A DNA stretch of 64,000 nucleotides from Argonema galeatum A003/A1 (GTDB lineage Bacteria > Cyanobacteriota > Cyanobacteriia > Cyanobacteriales > Aerosakkonemataceae). A program made the translations under genes and the position numbers. Below are positions 62,085 through 64,000 of this stretch, one piece after another; positions within the stretch are counted from its first letter, which is position 1; each line of letters starts with the position of its first letter. The stretch spans positions 168,717 through 232,716 of the forward strand of contig NZ_JAIQZM010000004.1 in NCBI RefSeq assembly GCF_023333595.1. Direction: 5' to 3'. Below the pieces are notes generated by a model, which had not been told where the DNA came from, did not search any database, and worked only from the letters and a program-made list of their open reading frames with translations.

Positions 62085-63047
62085 ATGACCTACACTATCG
62101 AGTCGGCTCAAGCAATTTTTCCTAGCACTCAAATTGCTAGCGCTGTTCCAGATACCACGGCAGCCTTCAATCGGCTCAGCGTCGAGGATCAACTGGCATT
62201 ACTGTGGTATGCCTACACCGAACTAGGCCGTTCAATCACTCCCGCAGCTCCTGGAGCGGCACGCCTGCAACTAGCAGAAGGCATTCTAAACCAAATTAAG
62301 CAAATGCCTGCTGCACAACAAACGCAAACAATGAGCGATCTTGCTAGCCGTACCGACACTCCCATCAGCCGTTCCTACGCGGGGTTCAGTGTCAACACCA
62401 AGCTGGCTTTCTGGTATGAGTTAGGAGAGATGATGAAGAAGGGCTTCGTCGCTCCTATCCCCCCTGGCTATCAAATGTCTGATGATGCCACAGCAGTACT
62501 GGAAACAATTAAGAAAATCGATCCAGGTCAGCAAATCACAGTACTGCGTAATACCGTACTAGACATGGGATTCGATCCTGCCCTCACCCCCAGTAGTTCT
62601 CCAAAAGCTCCTGAACCGTTGTTCGCACGTTCCACCCCTGCGCCTACTACGCTCGCCGTTGAGGGGGTCACAGAGCCTACGGTAATGAGCTATTTTGAAG
62701 CGATGAACGCCGACAACTTTGAGGCTGCTGTTGCTCTATTTGCTGAAAACGGTGCGCTGCAACCGCCTTTCCAGAAGCCGATTGTTGGTCGTGAGGCGAT
62801 CGCCGCATATATGCGTGCAGAAGCGCAAGGACTCAATATGATGCCGCAACAGGGCATATCCGAGGGCATCGAAGATGGCTATAAGCAGTTTAAAATTACT
62901 GGCAAAGTACAAACTCCTTGGTTTGGGGCCAACGTTCTGATGAACATGGCGTGGCGGTTCTTACTCGATCGCGAAGGCAAGATTTTCTTTGTAGCGATCG
63001 ACTTGCTGGCGTCTCCCAAAGAACTGCTAAACCTCACTCGTAAATAG
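62085..63047 (+). CDS. ocp: Orange carotenoid protein
   Basis: OCP binds a ketocarotenoid, senses blue light and quenches phycobilisome energy. The N-terminal helical domain (about 1-165) carries the carotenoid-binding core with LRNTVLDMGFDP, a linker at about 170-190 (PALTPSSSPKAPEPLF), and a C-terminal NTF2-like domain. Tyr in VMSYFEAMN and Trp in MNMAWRFLL match the Synechocystis Tyr201/Trp288 hydrogen bonds; the Arg in VLRN and the Glu in MRAEAQ match the Arg155-Glu244 salt bridge. The ATG at 62085 matches the known start; the open frame extends 32 codons upstream without support. It is 320 aa, as usual. Confidence 0.95.
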   Translation: MTYTIESAQAIFPSTQIASAVPDTTAAFNRLSVEDQLALLWYAYTELGRSITPAAPGAARLQLAEGILNQIKQMPAAQQTQTMSDLASRTDTPISRSYAGFSVNTKLAFWYELGEMMKKGFVAPIPPGYQMSDDATAVLETIKKIDPGQQITVLRNTVLDMGFDPALTPSSSPKAPEPLFARSTPAPTTLAVEGVTEPTVMSYFEAMNADNFEAAVALFAENGALQPPFQKPIVGREAIAAYMRAEAQGLNMMPQQGISEGIEDGYKQFKITGKVQTPWFGANVLMNMAWRFLLDREGKIFFVAIDLLASPKELLNLTRK

Positions 63048-63092
63048 AAAGGTGGCGTTGACCACTTCCATTAGACATCTCCTTTCAAAGAA

Positions 63093-63122
63093 TGTAGAGA
63101 CGTTGCATGCAACGTCTCTACA
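63093..63122. repeat. Perfect 30-bp palindrome in the ocp-CTDH gap
   Basis: TGTAGAGACGTTGCA and its exact reverse complement form a 15-bp arm palindrome with no loop. Similar TAGAGACG...CGTCTCTA repeats are common in cyanobacterial intergenic DNA. It could form a cruciform or act in transcript ending, but there is no T-run. Confidence 0.7.
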
Positions 63123-63219
63123 AGGGTTACAGGTAACGCACCTTTAATTTCTGGATCTGTCTATTGGGATCGCCATTTTGTAGGATTCTGCCAAGGTTAG
63201 GCAAAATCCCTCTTCGGGA

Positions 63220-63242
63220 GCAGGTTTCGACCTGCTTTTTTT
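63220..63242 (+). terminator. Rho-independent terminator between ocp and its C-terminal homologue
   Basis: GCAGGT-TTCG-ACCTGC followed by seven T residues is a classical intrinsic terminator. It lies after ocp and before the CTDH gene, so the two genes probably have separate transcripts, or only partial read-through. Confidence 0.85.
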
Positions 63243-63333
63243 GTTTAATTTGTTTAATGTTTGCGATCGCGGTCAAACTCAATTTTGTCTAGTTGTCCCA
63301 GTTAACCTTGAGGTTCTCTAAACAGGAATTCCT

Positions 63334-63768
63334 ATGCAAACAGCCGATGTTATCCCTTCAAATTTACAGTCTGGCGATCGCCTAAATTTAACGATTGCGG
63401 GTGTCACAGAACCAGTGATACTAGGTTATTTCGAGACGTTGAATGCGGGCGATTTTGAGGGAACAGCTGCTTTGTTTGCGGCTGATGGGGCGATGCTGCC
63501 GCCATTTGAATCGCCGGTGGTGGGGCCAGATGCGATCGCGGCATACTTGCAACAAGAAGCTCAAGGGATGCAACTTTATCCCCGCGAAGGCATTGAGCAG
63601 AGCCTTGAAGATGGCTACATTCAGTTTCAGGTAAGTGGAAAGGTACAGACACCTGTTTTTGGCGTCAATGTCAGTTGGGTATTGATACTCAATCCACAGC
63701 GGCAAATTTTCTCAGCCACCATCAAACTCTTAGCTTCTCCCCAGGAGTTGTTAAAGCTGCGTCGCTAG
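63334..63768 (+). CDS. OCP C-terminal domain homologue (CTDH)
   Basis: The 144-aa protein is homologous to the NTF2-like C-terminal domain of OCP: IAGVTEPVILGYFETLNAGD, then GKVQTPVFGVNVSWVLIL. The Tyr and Trp for the carotenoid keto group are kept (LGYFETLN, VSWVLIL). CTDHs bind carotenoids, often as dimers, and pass them to other proteins. This one contains no cysteine, unlike the CTDH clade with a functional Cys. An AGGAATTC stretch precedes the ATG closely. No NTD homologue or FRP is in the window. Confidence 0.92.
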   Translation: MQTADVIPSNLQSGDRLNLTIAGVTEPVILGYFETLNAGDFEGTAALFAADGAMLPPFESPVVGPDAIAAYLQQEAQGMQLYPREGIEQSLEDGYIQFQVSGKVQTPVFGVNVSWVLILNPQRQIFSATIKLLASPQELLKLRR

Positions 63769-63808
63769 GATCTTTTTGTTAACCAGTAGAGTCAGGAAAA
63801 AATTAACA

Positions 63809-63910
63809 ATGGGTATTGTCAACAGTTGCGATCTTACCCAAACTGCTTTTAGCTGCAATACACATTGTTGCTTAGTGGCTGTTCCACCAAGTTGTGATAT
63901 TTTTGGCTAG
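63809..63910 (+). CDS. Possible cysteine-rich peptide (33 aa)
   Basis: An ATG at 63809, with AGGA about 11 bp upstream, opens a frame reading MGIVNSCDLTQTAFSCN and THCCLVAVPPSCDIFG, with five cysteines. It could be a small metal-binding or secreted peptide, or a chance frame. No similar protein is known to me. Confidence 0.2.
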   Translation: MGIVNSCDLTQTAFSCNTHCCLVAVPPSCDIFG

Positions 63911-64000
63911 CAATATGCACCCCGATTGTTAAAGTGAACAGCTCGATCGTGAGAAGCTCAATTGCCGCAATAACGGTAGGAAAGTTGAGGAACCTTATCG

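Overview
The window looks like chromosomal DNA of a filamentous cyanobacterium. GCGATCGC (HIP1-type) octamers are dense throughout. The gene content is cyanobacterial: an orange carotenoid protein (OCP) with a separate C-terminal-domain homologue, a group 2 sigma factor, a CtaA/PacS-type copper ATPase and several cyanobacterial conserved hypotheticals. Intergenic DNA is full of short tandem repeats (AATCTAA-, CCCCTAG- and CAGAGGGG-type) and palindromes. I found no rRNA, tRNA or CRISPR array, and no plasmid replication gene. The genus cannot be fixed from this sequence alone; the repeat style suggests an Oscillatoriales-like genome (inference).

Layout. 0.2-5.9 kb holds housekeeping genes (priA, sigma factor, acetyltransferase). 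5.9-16.1 kb is an accessory zone: a ParA/HEPN pair, decayed DNA, two Uma2-type nucleases, a Gly/Asn-tagged membrane module with a HTH partner, and five toxin-antitoxin loci. In four of these the toxin is visibly broken (truncated PIN, frameshifted brnT, nonsense vapC, decapitated brnT) while the antitoxin frame is open; a ParE/RelE-type pair is intact. 16.2-33.8 kb holds a copper-radical oxidase with FG-GAP repeats, a divergent K+ channel/TrkA pair, a Na+/H+ antiporter, yefM-yoeB, argD, ruvC, yvcK, tsaE, two dihydroorotase-family genes, lepB and a double-headed histidine phosphatase. 34.1-37.6 kb is a second accessory zone: higBA-type pair, a tandemly duplicated DUF5678-like/retropepsin-like gene pair, mazEF and a secreted hypothetical. 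37.9-44.7 kb returns to core functions (CPBP protease, copper ATPase, FHA protein, holB).

44.9-47.1 kb is the most unusual locus. A ParA ATPase carries an N-terminal HsdR-N-like PD-(D/E)XK domain and overlaps by 8 bp a partner with a ParB-like N-terminus and two homologous C-terminal repeats. It is an island between holB and pyrD and looks like a two-gene conflict or partition-derived system. 47.2-61.4 kb is core again (pyrD, GAF protein, secA, dihaem cytochrome, MoxR ATPase, ribF, MBL hydrolase, HAD phosphatase, queG). The window ends with ocp and its C-terminal-domain homologue (photoprotection), separated by a strong terminator.

A genome-wide feature is that the same low-complexity repeats found between genes also sit in frame inside conserved proteins (PriA, the copper ATPase, the dihydroorotase-like protein, the double phosphatase, the GAF protein, and RibF, whose insert is not a clear tandem repeat). 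This explains why several of these are longer than usual for their families.
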